From Tethya wilhelma (taxonomy: Eukaryota > Porifera > Demospongiae > Tethyida > Tethyidae), in NCBI GenBank assembly GCA_964030475.1, contig CAXIPT010000007.1:207071-271070 (forward strand): a DNA stretch of 64,000 nucleotides, given 5' to 3'. This document shows, in pieces, positions 11,565-21,374 of this stretch. The position numbers and the translations under genes were made by a program. The notes beneath the pieces were generated by a model that worked only from the letters and a program-made list of their open reading frames with translations, searched no databases and had not been told where the DNA came from. Position 1 is the first letter of the stretch, and every line of letters begins with the position of its first letter.

Positions 11565-11621
11565 TAGTATCATGTGCGGTAGTATGGAAATGGTCGTCAA
11601 TGAATGAAGTCTGCAGTAGAG

Positions 11622-11922
11622 ATGAGTGTCCAAAGAACAGTGAACAGCCCTCTATCTCTTTACAGATATCTCCTCAAGAGTATAGCAGTCCTTCCCAAGG
11701 ACGCCAGAGATCATTACAAGCACAGAATCAGACAAGTTAGCTAGCCACAATAGTCAATACCCAGCAAATTGGATGATGTCATTCCATACACACACACACA
11801 CACAGGAATTCAACAGCTATTCCGACGAATCAGATCCTGAGAGAATTGAACAGATCATAGCCAGAGCTCTCAAAGATGCTGAGTGGGTTCTGTCCAAATA
11901 CCATGTACAGGACAAAAAATAA
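11622..11922 (+). CDS. LYRM9: LYRM9, LYR-motif mitochondrial protein
   Basis: Two exons, 11622-11735 and 11806-11922, give 76 aa with stop at 11920-11922. The LYR motif is in PLSLYRYLLKSI, followed by DHYKHRIRQ, EFNSYSDESDPERIEQII and ALKDAEWVLSKY; the motif spacing and short length match LYRM9. LYR proteins are small helical mitochondrial matrix proteins that bind acyl-carrier protein and assist Fe-S or respiratory-complex biogenesis; the specific client of LYRM9 is not established. The intron is short and ends in a CA repeat next to its acceptor. Start chosen because it gives the compact N-terminus usual in the family. Confidence 0.85.
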
Positions 11923-12014
11923 ATCACACCATATTTTTCACTGACAACCTAAGCATTCTAGCTACGTAGCATCTGATAGTTATTTCAACATTAAAATTGT
12001 TTATTTCATTTCTN

Positions 12015-12046
<32 letters not shown>

Positions 12047-12231
12047 CCATATGTCCAGTGCAATGTGCTACAACTGCAAATAGTAGCTTCTTCATAATAT
12101 CAATTTTAACAGAATTGGTCTACAAGGCCCAAGTATTACGTGTGGATATAATTATATGGACATAAATATAAGTCAAAATTTGAAGTTTAAATTCAACTCC
12201 CTGCAATATTTCACCGTGATTCTGTATCTAC

Positions 12232-13732
12232 CTGGTTGATTCATCATTGAGGGGGCACCCCCTGGATAACGAGGTTGTTGCTGATAATACCGTGGCAACT
12301 GGGTCCCCCCGCCTTGGGGGTACTGCTGATACTGCTGCTGTTGAGGGGGTTGCTGATAGCCCGGGTTCATTCCACCTGGTGTTTGCATCTGCATTGAGGT
12401 CTGTATCATGGGATTTTGGCCCGGGGGGTGCTGTGTGTGTGCGGCCATAACTTGAGGGTGTGGAGGGGGAGGTCCTATGTGTGTGTGAGTTAGTGAGTTA
12501 GTGAGTGAGTGAGTAGACAGCCATTAAGACCCACTCAACAGTGGCCAACATACACAAGAACACAATACACAAAGAGAAAATGACGGCGGCTGTCTTCTAT
12601 TATCCATTCAACAAAGGGCTTGTAGATGCGGCACATTCTTGTGGGGACTCACTCAGTTATGCGAGGTCAGACAGTACAAGTACAAAGGACAACAGCCAAA
12701 AGAAAAATCTTTTATAAGAGTTTCACAAACAAGCTGACAAATTGCTAACAGAACTACGAACAGGAGATGTGCAAATCATTTCATTTGACCCACTCACCTT
12801 GATGCGTCTGTGCCGTGTTCTTCTGTTGCCGTGCAAACATTAGCATAACATGATGAATGAACTGATTGTACTCGTCCTGCAGAGGGAAGGGGGGTAGTAG
12901 TAAGTACAGTCTCTATCAGGACAGAATTTTACATCATTTACCAAAAAACATAGATATAGCTAGCAATATAGCTATCTACTAGATGAAACCAGTATGGCTA
13001 AGTATAAATTGCTGCAAATCACTGCATATGAATGGCAAACAAATTTGCTAATACTAACACCTATTATCAGCACACGTCGCCTCTCTTAGAAAACCGCTGC
13101 GCACGCATGCACTGTGCAAATTGAAAACATAACAGCGTGACTTACTCTACTCTTGGATTTCAGAAAGATAGCATTCTCTATCTCCAACGGGTTCTTCTGC
13201 TGACTAGCGACGTTCCCCTGACCCTGAGCGTTGCTGATGGCCTCCTCACTGCAGTAGAAACACACCAAGTAGCGATAAAACTCACAGACTGACAGCCAGT
13301 GGAATGTATTTGACCTGAACTGCCCTTTCGGGTGCAAGTGACTAGCGATATATTAACCTTTGAACCCACTGAATGCGCCTACGTCAAACTACGCAAAAAC
13401 ACGTAAAACGAAATCAAACCATGTACTCTCTATTTATTTTAGCTCTGCCAGCAACACAAAACTAAGGACTCCATAAATGCATGTGGTTTCTAATCGTCCA
13501 TTGTTGCAAATTAACGCCTCCATCTTTCAAGACCCCTCTAAGCTTCTTACCACCTAGTAACACTAGTGGTTAGATACGTCGGGGGTGGGTAAGGATACTG
13601 TTTGAAAACAGAGCAAAAATAACTACACAAGACGAGCATCGCGGCTAAAGTAGCGATCATTGGAACGTACAGTTTTCTGATGACGGCCCTCCGCGACTCG
13701 GGGGAGGCCCAGTCTTCTCCTGGAGTAGCCAT
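12232..13732 (-). CDS. MED15: MED15, Mediator tail subunit, 5' part only
   Basis: Exons on the minus strand: 13671-13732, 13146-13248, 12798-12876 and 12232-12474, joining in frame to about 162 aa. The N-terminus MATPGEDWASPESRR, then KLEEAIS, NPLEIENAIFLKSKSRDEY and IHHVMLMFARQ, form the KIX domain that binds activation domains. The next exon is Gln/Pro/Met-rich (QQPPQQQQYQQYPQGGG), as in MED15. The last exon ends at a donor (CCAG|GTAGAT), so the gene continues, but only 300 bp separate it from LYRM9 and the conserved C-terminal domain is not visible. An N at 12014 inside a CA repeat suggests a contig join that lost the 3' exons. Function by family: bridges transcription factors to RNA polymerase II Mediator in the nucleus. 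Confidence 0.8.
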
Positions 13733-13844
13733 CAGTTCTTGTGTACGATCATAGTTTAGCTTGCTCAGGTTAAAAACTATGACGTCATTGATTTACTAAT
13801 TAATTTGAGGGGAAACCGGACCACGCACTAATGGAATTACATAA

Positions 13845-15749
13845 TCAACACCTTATCGCACTACAGTGAGCTCTGTATGCATAGAACATAACGTCCTCCT
13901 CTTCATTCTGGCTGCCCTGAAACAATGGCTGCTCCACATAGAGAGTCACAACAGAGCCAGCAGTCTCTGTGACTTGAGAGAGAGTCCACAGCTTCGGCCT
14001 GAGACTGGTGCACAGGGAAATGACGGACTTGAGTGGGTCAGAGAAGGCAGGGAGAGGCAGAGAGAACACAGGGGTGGTTGTAAAGCCATTGAAGTCCCTC
14101 TCCTTGTAGACTTCGAGGGCTGTCTTTGTCAGGGAGGACAGCATGGCCGTGGGCAGGGTGAGGAAGGAGATGGCAGAGGCATTCAGTTCCACCACACAAT
14201 GGAGGTTGGAGAGAGAGAGACACTGGTCTAGCAGAGAAGAGGAAGAAGAATAGCTGAAATAACGATCCAGTTGGTCGCTAGTTGCAAGATCAGCACCGAT
14301 GAAGCACATACAATAGTCTCTCTTCAACTTGTCAATTCCTATCTCAACGAGGCAAGAAAGTATCTTGGAGTCAGCCAGCAATCCTTGAAATTTAGCAGCT
14401 AACAATTGCCTCTCTGTCAAATCCTTGCAGACCAGTAATTGTCGCAGAAGACCAGCCAGTGTGGAGGAATTGCCTCGATGAAGAAATGGCTGCACTTGTC
14501 CCAGCAGTAGAGATTTGAACACTGCTGCAAACGTTTGCCTCAGGTCTTCAAAACTGGTAGCATCTTTTGCAAACATCCACAGTCGCTCGGCAAAATCCAG
14601 ATCCTGGCGTGGCTCAAACCCAGAGCTAGTGATGGTCGGTGAGATAACAGTGACCTCAGTAGGCTGGGAGAGAGGTGAAGATACTTCTTCTAAGAATGAC
14701 TCCACATTTAGCGAAACCGATCCTTCTAAAATGGCCATCTCTTCATCATCAGCACTAGGCCATGCTTCTTGGCCTTCAGCTATCTTACACAGTCTTAGAA
14801 GAGCATTGACTTCATTGAATGCCAAGAGAACTGGAGAGAACTTGTAGCCTGGAGATGTGGAAATCCTGAGAACACCTTCTGAGCTCTCGGGAGGAGAGGA
14901 GACCAGCTGGTCGGGATCCTTCCACAAGAACTCCACACTGATGTTACCAGGGACACTGTCTTCAGTGCCAGCACAGGAGCTGGTGGTGATCACGTACTCA
15001 CAGTATGCGTGTGTCTGGGTAGCTCGTCTGCTAGTGGAAGTTGGTGACGGTATGTCTGTTGATTGGGTCTCTATAATAGGAGCATCCTCGTAAATTGTAT
15101 AATTAAACAGCAACCGTCTTTGTGCATCAAGTGAGCACCCCATGGCAACAGTTCTTGTCTTATCACATGTACAGACCACCCACACACTAGGCAGGGGACC
15201 ACCGTCACTGCAGTGTCTACAGCTCAGGGCATACAGGGAACAGATGTAGCGGGCGTTATCTAGAGTTAGTGGTACCAAGCTTGATTCAAACTCGTCAGTG
15301 GTGCTATGGAGGGTAGTGCAAGCTGACTGTCCACTGTAGAACTGTTGAGAAGATGTGAGGAAGACCCTCTCATTAGACAGAGATTGACCAACATCGACAT
15401 ACTCACGAGATACGAGTGGTCCACTTGTTTCTTTCTCCTCAGGAGCATCTTCAGTTACCATGGAGGTTTCATCTCCACAGCTCTCTGTCATGGAGACACA
15501 CAGCTCAATGGACTCCTCTCTGTGATAAACTGGAGCTGAACCACGCTTGCTGATGAACACTGTTGTCTTGTTCATTGGTCCAGTGAAGTGGGCGAGGGTG
15601 GTTGCTGTCCCTGGAGGCAACACAGTGTATGTGTAGTCCTTGGTGTGCAGGCTGGTGCTCTGGCTCACGTGGTGCTTGCTGGATTCTGCTTTTTGGGTGA
15701 GAGGGAGTAACAGTTGATAGAATTCCTTTGAAGCTGTCAATATATCCAT
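13845..15749 (-). CDS. ZWILCH: ZWILCH, kinetochore RZZ complex subunit
   Basis: Single-exon 634-aa ORF. Family landmarks are LPSVWVVCTC (compare LPPLWVRC in vertebrates), VEFLWKDP, RQDLDFAERLWMFA, LLGQVQPFLHRGNSSTLAGL and LVEIGIDKLKRDYCMCFIG followed by DQLDRYFSYS, all in the order seen in ZWILCH. With ROD and ZW10 it forms the RZZ complex that recruits dynein and Mad1/Mad2 to unattached kinetochores. Length is close to the human protein (about 590 aa). It is intronless, unlike most neighbours, and has no long polyA tract or target-site duplication that I can see. It is divergent from XBP1, with 386 bp between the start codons. Confidence 0.8.
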   Translation of the reverse strand: MDILTASKEFYQLLLPLTQKAESSKHHVSQSTSLHTKDYTYTVLPPGTATTLAHFTGPMNKTTVFISKRGSAPVYHREESIELCVSMTESCGDETSMVTEDAPEEKETSGPLVSREYVDVGQSLSNERVFLTSSQQFYSGQSACTTLHSTTDEFESSLVPLTLDNARYICSLYALSCRHCSDGGPLPSVWVVCTCDKTRTVAMGCSLDAQRRLLFNYTIYEDAPIIETQSTDIPSPTSTSRRATQTHAYCEYVITTSSCAGTEDSVPGNISVEFLWKDPDQLVSSPPESSEGVLRISTSPGYKFSPVLLAFNEVNALLRLCKIAEGQEAWPSADDEEMAILEGSVSLNVESFLEEVSSPLSQPTEVTVISPTITSSGFEPRQDLDFAERLWMFAKDATSFEDLRQTFAAVFKSLLLGQVQPFLHRGNSSTLAGLLRQLLVCKDLTERQLLAAKFQGLLADSKILSCLVEIGIDKLKRDYCMCFIGADLATSDQLDRYFSYSSSSSLLDQCLSLSNLHCVVELNASAISFLTLPTAMLSSLTKTALEVYKERDFNGFTTTPVFSLPLPAFSDPLKSVISLCTSLRPKLWTLSQVTETAGSVVTLYVEQPLFQGSQNEEEDVMFYAYRAHCSAIRC

Positions 15750-16014
15750 GGCAGTAGCCCTGTCTTCTTTGCAGCAGCAGCAGCAGATGTAGTGATCCTA
15801 AATAATGCGCATCAAATTAAATTTTGAAACAACCGCCTTTAGCTTTGAAGTTAATTTTGGAGCATTACGTCATCAAAACTAAAAATAAATTTAGTAAGTA
15901 CACAGTGGAATTACATCATCCATAATTTGACCAATCAGATCAAGCCAACTCAGCTGGCCATTGGAACAATGCCACGTAAACAAAAGGAACCTGGATGACT
16001 CAGAACTGATTCCT

Positions 16015-16033
16015 CCAATAACCGTGAACCACG
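16015..16033 (+). promoter_or_regulatory. ER stress response element (ERSE) of XBP1
   Basis: CCAAT (16015-16019), nine bases, CCACG (16029-16033): an exact match to the mammalian ERSE consensus bound by NF-Y plus ATF6/XBP1. It lies 34 bp upstream of a TATA box and about 100 bp before the XBP1 ATG, so it can explain stress induction and autoregulation of XBP1. Confidence 0.7.
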
Positions 16034-16067
16034 ATGAAATGAAAGAGAACCTATGAACTGATCGAGA

Positions 16068-16074
16068 TATAAAA
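16068..16074 (+). promoter_or_regulatory. TATA box of XBP1
   Basis: TATAAAA lies 68 bp before the ATG and just downstream of the ERSE. A start site near 16098 would be expected. Confidence 0.6.
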
Positions 16075-16135
16075 CTATTCGAGTGCTGGGTAGACACTTG
16101 CCCACTGCGTGTGTGCAAGATAATTTTGAGAAATC

Positions 16136-17508
16136 ATGGAAAAGTCTCAGATTATTCCGATCAAGCCTAAGGCACCGTCTCTACAGCAGCAGCTACCAGA
16201 CAAGAAGCAGCTCCTTCTCCTTGGACTGCAACTCTTGAACAGAAGTCTGAACCCCAAGCTGCCGTGTGCCGTTGTGAAGCCCAGCGTCCAGCCTACTACT
16301 GCGGTCAGCCTCCCCGAGCTACCACCATCTCCTGTGAAGGACAGCTCAGACGATGAGTGTTACGATAGCTCAGTTGCACTCTTGTCTCCTGGCGGCAGCA
16401 GGAAGAGAAAGAGACTGTCTAACAGCGACAACAATGTCATTGACAAGAAGGAGAGAAGGTGAGTTGACAAACAAACATCATAATTTTCATAACTTACAGT
16501 TTCCACAGTGTTTTAAAATAGTTTCTCTCTTTTTTTGCTCTCTAGGAAAATGATGAACAGAGTGGCTGCTCAGAATGCAAGGGACAGAAAGAAAGCATAC
16601 ATCGAAGATCTTGAGAGAAAAGTCGCCGCTTTGGAAGAGAAGGTATGCACATACAAACACATCAAGAACTCATGGTCGTCAAAAAGTATAATTTATTGAT
16701 TACATCATTTGATTCCCCCTCAGAACCAGCAGCTCCAGGATGAGAACCTCTCTCTCAAACACCACACCACCAACCTGGCCGCTGAGAAGCAGCAACTGGA
16801 ACAGAGATTAGCCGAGTCAGCACAAACTGACGTCCTCCGGTCACTCATCAAGGAGAGTCTTTTGGAGTCACCTGTTGGGTCTGCAGTACCCCGAGTTTCT
16901 CCGCAGCAGAAACAACTCCTCAGGACTCTCTTAGTGCGTGTCTGGATGACTTTCAGGTGAGGCCTTTCTCTCTCGGTTGTTTATTAGAGAAGGTGCTGAA
17001 ATGTCATGGTGTTTGATTGTTCTCTTTCTTCACACAGCCTGACCTTCTGGCTTGCCTCTTTCCACAAGATGGCTCCCAAACAGCAGGAACAACTCTTGGA
17101 TCAGATGATCGATTTGGAGCTGTCACATGGGAATCACATGACCCTGCTGCCAAGCAACAGTCCCCACCTGCTACGACTCCAGTCGTGGTGGGGGGCCAGC
17201 GACCAGAAATGGAACCCACCCAGGATATGAGGGGGGCTCAAACACCGCCCCCTCTGCCTAGTAGTGACTGTAACTCAAACTCATTTGGTGGTGATTCTGT
17301 GAACTGTGTTCTTGAAACAACCTCTTTTGGAGCTGCTCCTCTCAGTAAGGGTCTTGATGCTGTCAGCTGTCAACCTACGGATGAAGTGCTTGATAGCTGG
17401 ACAGACGAATTTTTCTCGAATCCCGAGCTAAGCGAGTTGCTTCACCCATTCACTGCAGCTTCTACCAGTGATACTGTGTGGGACTTTGAGAGTTTGTTGA
17501 CAGCTTAA
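16136..17508 (+). CDS. XBP1: XBP1, unfolded-protein-response bZIP factor (spliced form)
   Basis: Exons 16136-16458, 16546-16642, 16724-16956 and 17038-17508, plus an IRE1-type intron at 16884-16903. Excising those 20 nt gives 1104 nt, 367 aa, ending VWDFESLLTA at 17508. Without excision the frame runs into another ORF and stops at 17230, giving 281 aa; both lengths are exact multiples of three. The basic region MMNRVAAQNARDRKKAYIED and leucine zipper (LEEKNQQLQDENLSLKHH onward, crossing the exon 2/3 junction) match XBP1, including the XBP1-typical RVAAQ-ARDRKK. The spliced C-terminus is acidic, Ser/Thr-rich and likely the activation domain. IRE1 on the ER membrane would cut the mRNA under ER stress; the spliced protein acts in the nucleus on ERAD and chaperone genes. 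Regulation is supported by an ERSE and TATA box upstream. Confidence 0.92.
16877..16913 (+). promoter_or_regulatory. IRE1 recognition element: twin hairpins flanking a 20-nt cytoplasmic intron
   Basis: Hairpin 1: stem GGGT/ACCC (16877-16880, 16888-16891) with the 7-nt loop CTGCAGT. Hairpin 2: stem GTTTCT/AGAAAC (16895-16900, 16908-16913) with the 7-nt loop CCGCAGC. Both loops fit the IRE1 consensus CNG|CAGN, cutting after 16883 and 16903. The 20-nt length is congruent modulo 3 with the 26-nt vertebrate and 23-nt fly/worm introns, so the frame shift has the same sense. Confidence 0.9.
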
Positions 17509-17904
17509 AGTATTGTACCATTGTTTGTTTGTATTTGTCTTATATATCAGAACTCTGTGTTTGGCCGTCTTTCAACATTGTTTAATCTTTGATGTTCTTT
17601 CATGTTTCATGTGTTCAGTATTTTGTCTGTTACTGTTAATGCTCCCATTGAGTGTTGTTTTATTGTCCTACACTGTTTCATGCAATTCCACCAAATGTAT
17701 CAAATTGAGTTATATCAAGTCAAAAAATTGTTTAATACTGTGCCAAAAGTCAAACTAAATATAACGCAAGGGATTTAAAAATTCAACAGAGAGGCTATAA
17801 ACTTGTACATACACAAATTAATCTAATCAAAAGAATTTCAACTGTCTCACATATCAGACACAAACGCAAGTATGTGCTGATATTAATTGTTAATTATGTC
17901 CCTA
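17509..17904. other. XBP1 and MVP convergent 3' flanks
   Basis: T-rich and AT-rich sequence between two convergent stops; most is likely 3'UTR. No gene supported. Confidence 0.5.
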
Positions 17905-20900
17905 TTAATCAGTGGACTCTGACCCCTGTACGGGTGCGACTGAGCCAAGCAGCCCATGTGCTGTGTTGAAGAGGTTGATGGGGGAGGAGCCATCCGTGAT
18001 GAGGGTGGACTTTAGACCAAGGGCCTGCAGCATCTTCACTTGCATCTCGGGACCAGCGGTTGCTATGGAAGCAATGGTGCCAGAGCCAATGGCATCCACC
18101 ATGTCCTTGAACTTGACAGTCTCGATGGTCGCCATTTCTTTGGCTTTCTCGATTTCCAACTCGTTCTGTTCACGGACAAACTTTGTCTCAGCTTCGCGTG
18201 CTTTAGTGAGACGGTCCAGCTCAGATTCCTGGACAGGGAATAAAGAAGCAAACTTGTCACAACTGAGAAAGAAAACATTACTTTCATTTTAAACTTACAG
18301 CTTCAATCTTTGAAGCTTGTGCCTTCAGTTTGGCCTGTTCAACAGCTGCCTCTCCTTCAATCTTGGCAGCCTCTGCTCTGGACTGAGCCTCTGCCTTGGC
18401 TTGACCAGTGGACTCAACAGCTGCAGAGTTAGCTTGCAGTTCAAGGAGATCCTTACGAGCCTTCTCGGCTTCTGCTTCATCAGTGATCTTCTGACGCTCC
18501 AGAGCTCCCTTAGCCTTCTGCTCCAAACGTTCAGCTTCATGTCTAAAGATGAACAAACATTGATGAATAATAAAAGAGTCAAAAGAGTAGTAGTAGTCCC
18601 AGTACCACTTCACCCCGCCCGTACCTGGCAGCTGCCTCCTGTGAGTTGGTTGTGATCTCGATGGCCAGTTGGACTGACTTTTGTAGAGCGTCTCTTGTCC
18701 TCTGGTCCACTGGCTCCACGGACTGGATGTCGATGCTCGTGATGACCAGGTTGTTGGCGGGGAAGGCAAACCTGTCGCGGACTTTGCCCTTTTCGTCCAC
18801 TCCAAAGACAGAGGCACGGATGATCTTGGCTGAATTCTAGAGAATGGTTGTAAAATAGATGATGAAAAATGAATAATAAAACAATCCACTTGAGAGTTTG
18901 TGTGAGTAATAACTGCTGGTTATAACAGCTGTGTGAGTTATATATAACTGCTGTGTGTGAGTTACAACTGCTGTGTCTAGCTAATGTCCCTTCCTACGTA
19001 CCTTGTGGAAGTCGTCAAACTGTACACCTGCCACAGCTCCACGGACTCGAGAGGCAATGGCCTTGCAGGCATCACCGACGAAATCAGGCACAGAGAAAAT
19101 CTTTGAAGAATCTTTTTCAGACGTCTTGTCATTAACTTCAAAGTGCCTATAAGAATGGAGAGAGAAAATTAAATTCTGTTACAGTGCTGCAAAAAACTCA
19201 ACAAAACAAGATAATTTCAGCTCATTACTACTTTGATCATTTTGTAACAACTCCTCACCAGTTGTAAGAGAGCTGCAGCGATAGCCTGGCGTGGTCAGAG
19301 GTCTCTATGGTGATGATGTCGGTGCAGAAGTCAGGCCCCAGGAGGAGGCACAGGGCCTTGATGGTGTTGGGTCTCTTGGGCTTCCCTCCGGAGAGACTGA
19401 GCTGAGTGAACTGCTCATCTGGCTTCAGCATCACCATGTCCGGACCGAAGACAACACGAGCTTTCTTTTGCTTGTAGTCGTAGATCTGCACAGCTGCATT
19501 GTGAGGCACTCTGAACGTGATTACCTTCGTCTTGTTGCGTTTCACCCCCACACCAGGACGAGCTGAAGAGAGAGAGTCAATATAGTGAAAGCTCCACCCA
19601 CCTGACCACACCCATTATCTTACTTCGGTCGCTGCGGTCAGCCAGAGGGTCTTTGGCCTCTGAGAGCAGCTCCTCAACAGCTGGGGGGAGCTCCTTCTCC
19701 CACAGCTCCTCATCCTGAGTCAGCATGTAGGTGGTGCCACACACAGCACGCACCTTTAGAGAGAGGCAAAATATGGAGGATTTTAATCGGAAAATTTCTG
19801 CTTAACATATTGCTGAACTAAAATTTCATTAAACCAATACTTGAACCACTATACGCTGTTTAAGCTGAGAATTAATGTATGTTATATTATATATTATATC
19901 AATTTCACAAATTCCATGTCATTCAAGCAATTAAGGTTTATTAACGATAAAAGTAAAAGCACAAATGCACACACATTATTAAGGACCACGTACCTTTCCA
20001 TTCTTGATGTCCCTGACGTAGATGCCCTCATTCTCATCCAATGGAATGGCCTTTCTTTTGGCGACCACTTCCACCTCCACGGGGGGCACGTACTCCAGAG
20101 GCCCCCTGATCATCCACCGGTCCCCTGGCAGCCTGTCAGCACTCTGGGGGGCAGCACAAGAAGAAGAACACATGAATGAATGGAGCTGCAGGGATACAAT
20201 GTTAGCTGGCTGTATCAACTCACTGTGTCAGGATCAGTGAAGTTCTCAATGGCCTTCAGAATGAGACCCTCGTCCTCCCCAAGAACGTAGACATTCTGTA
20301 TCCCCTTCTCCAGCTTCTCCCCTGGCAGCAGGAAGAATGACTTCTCTCCTTTCACCAGCTTCTTCTGTCCCAGCTGGGGTTTGCCGTCTGGGCCACAGGG
20401 GTCCAACACAACGCAATACTGACGGTTGGTCAGAGTGGTGATGTTGACCACACCCACAACCTAGCAACAGTTCAAGATAGTACTCATTAAAATTACCATT
20501 AGACAGGGGTTACCCATCCAATTTATAAATGGCATCAATATTAATTTTGGTCATTAAAGAGCAGCAGCTTTTTATCGGGAATTAGTAATAGTTTATTAAC
20601 GATACCATTAGTCAGGGATTAGCTCAAATAAAAGGTACCAGTACATGAATTAGTAAAAGAGCTCATTAAGATGTCATTAGTCAAGGGTTACCTCTTCATA
20701 GACGTCAGGGATGTGTGCCTCAGTGTCCTCCATCTTGATGAGCCACTCCTCTCCGTTCTTCCTCTTCACACCACTCTTGTCAGTGAAGGTACGAGTGGCC
20801 CGCATGTGGAGGGCGACCTAATGCGAGGGTATTCATTGATGTTACTATGGCAACCAAAAGGGGTGGTGTCTCATTATGACTAGACAATTATTTTTAATAA

Positions 20901-21329
20901 CCAATTTTTGTTGAACTCATTAAAAGGTCAATCAAACCCACACAGGTGATGAGTCAGAGTGAGCTGGCAAGTTATGTCAGTAAAAGGTTTCCAGAGTCTC
21001 AACAACCATGCATTAGCTAACAGCAGACAGAAACCATTTGTCACTCCACATACATACATACACCATGACGGAGCAGTGTGCATTAGGAGCTGTGATAAAA
21101 TTACTAGCATACACATTCTTGAATAGCCAGTGACACCATACAATGTAGCTACGTCATTGAATATTCATAACTTGCTCTAAAAGGTCTTAAGTTATTCATG
21201 AAATGAGATTCACATCATGCTACACATTTAGAGCAGCCTCTGGAGAATCAAATATGACCTCTACTCATCTGAAACACACGCAGTTATCATGCATATGCAC
21301 GCACGTTCACACACACCATAGATATCTAT

Positions 21330-21374
<45 letters not shown>

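Larger units (their letters stand above)
10846..11621. other. Intergenic region with right direct repeat and LYRM9 promoter
   Basis: AT-rich sequence containing the right copy of the direct repeat (11059-11148). Near LYRM9 it holds an E2F-like TTGGCGGGAAAA (about 11535) and an NRF-1-like site. No gene supported. Confidence 0.5.
15750..16135. promoter_or_regulatory. Divergent ZWILCH/XBP1 promoter region
   Basis: 386 bp between the two start codons. On the XBP1 side it contains a CCAAT at 15931 with a near-ERSE spacing (CCAAT-N9-CCAAC), a CCACG at about 15972, a perfect ERSE and a TATA box. The ZWILCH-proximal half is AT-rich with a TTACGTCA (CRE-like) at about 15866. Confidence 0.6.
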
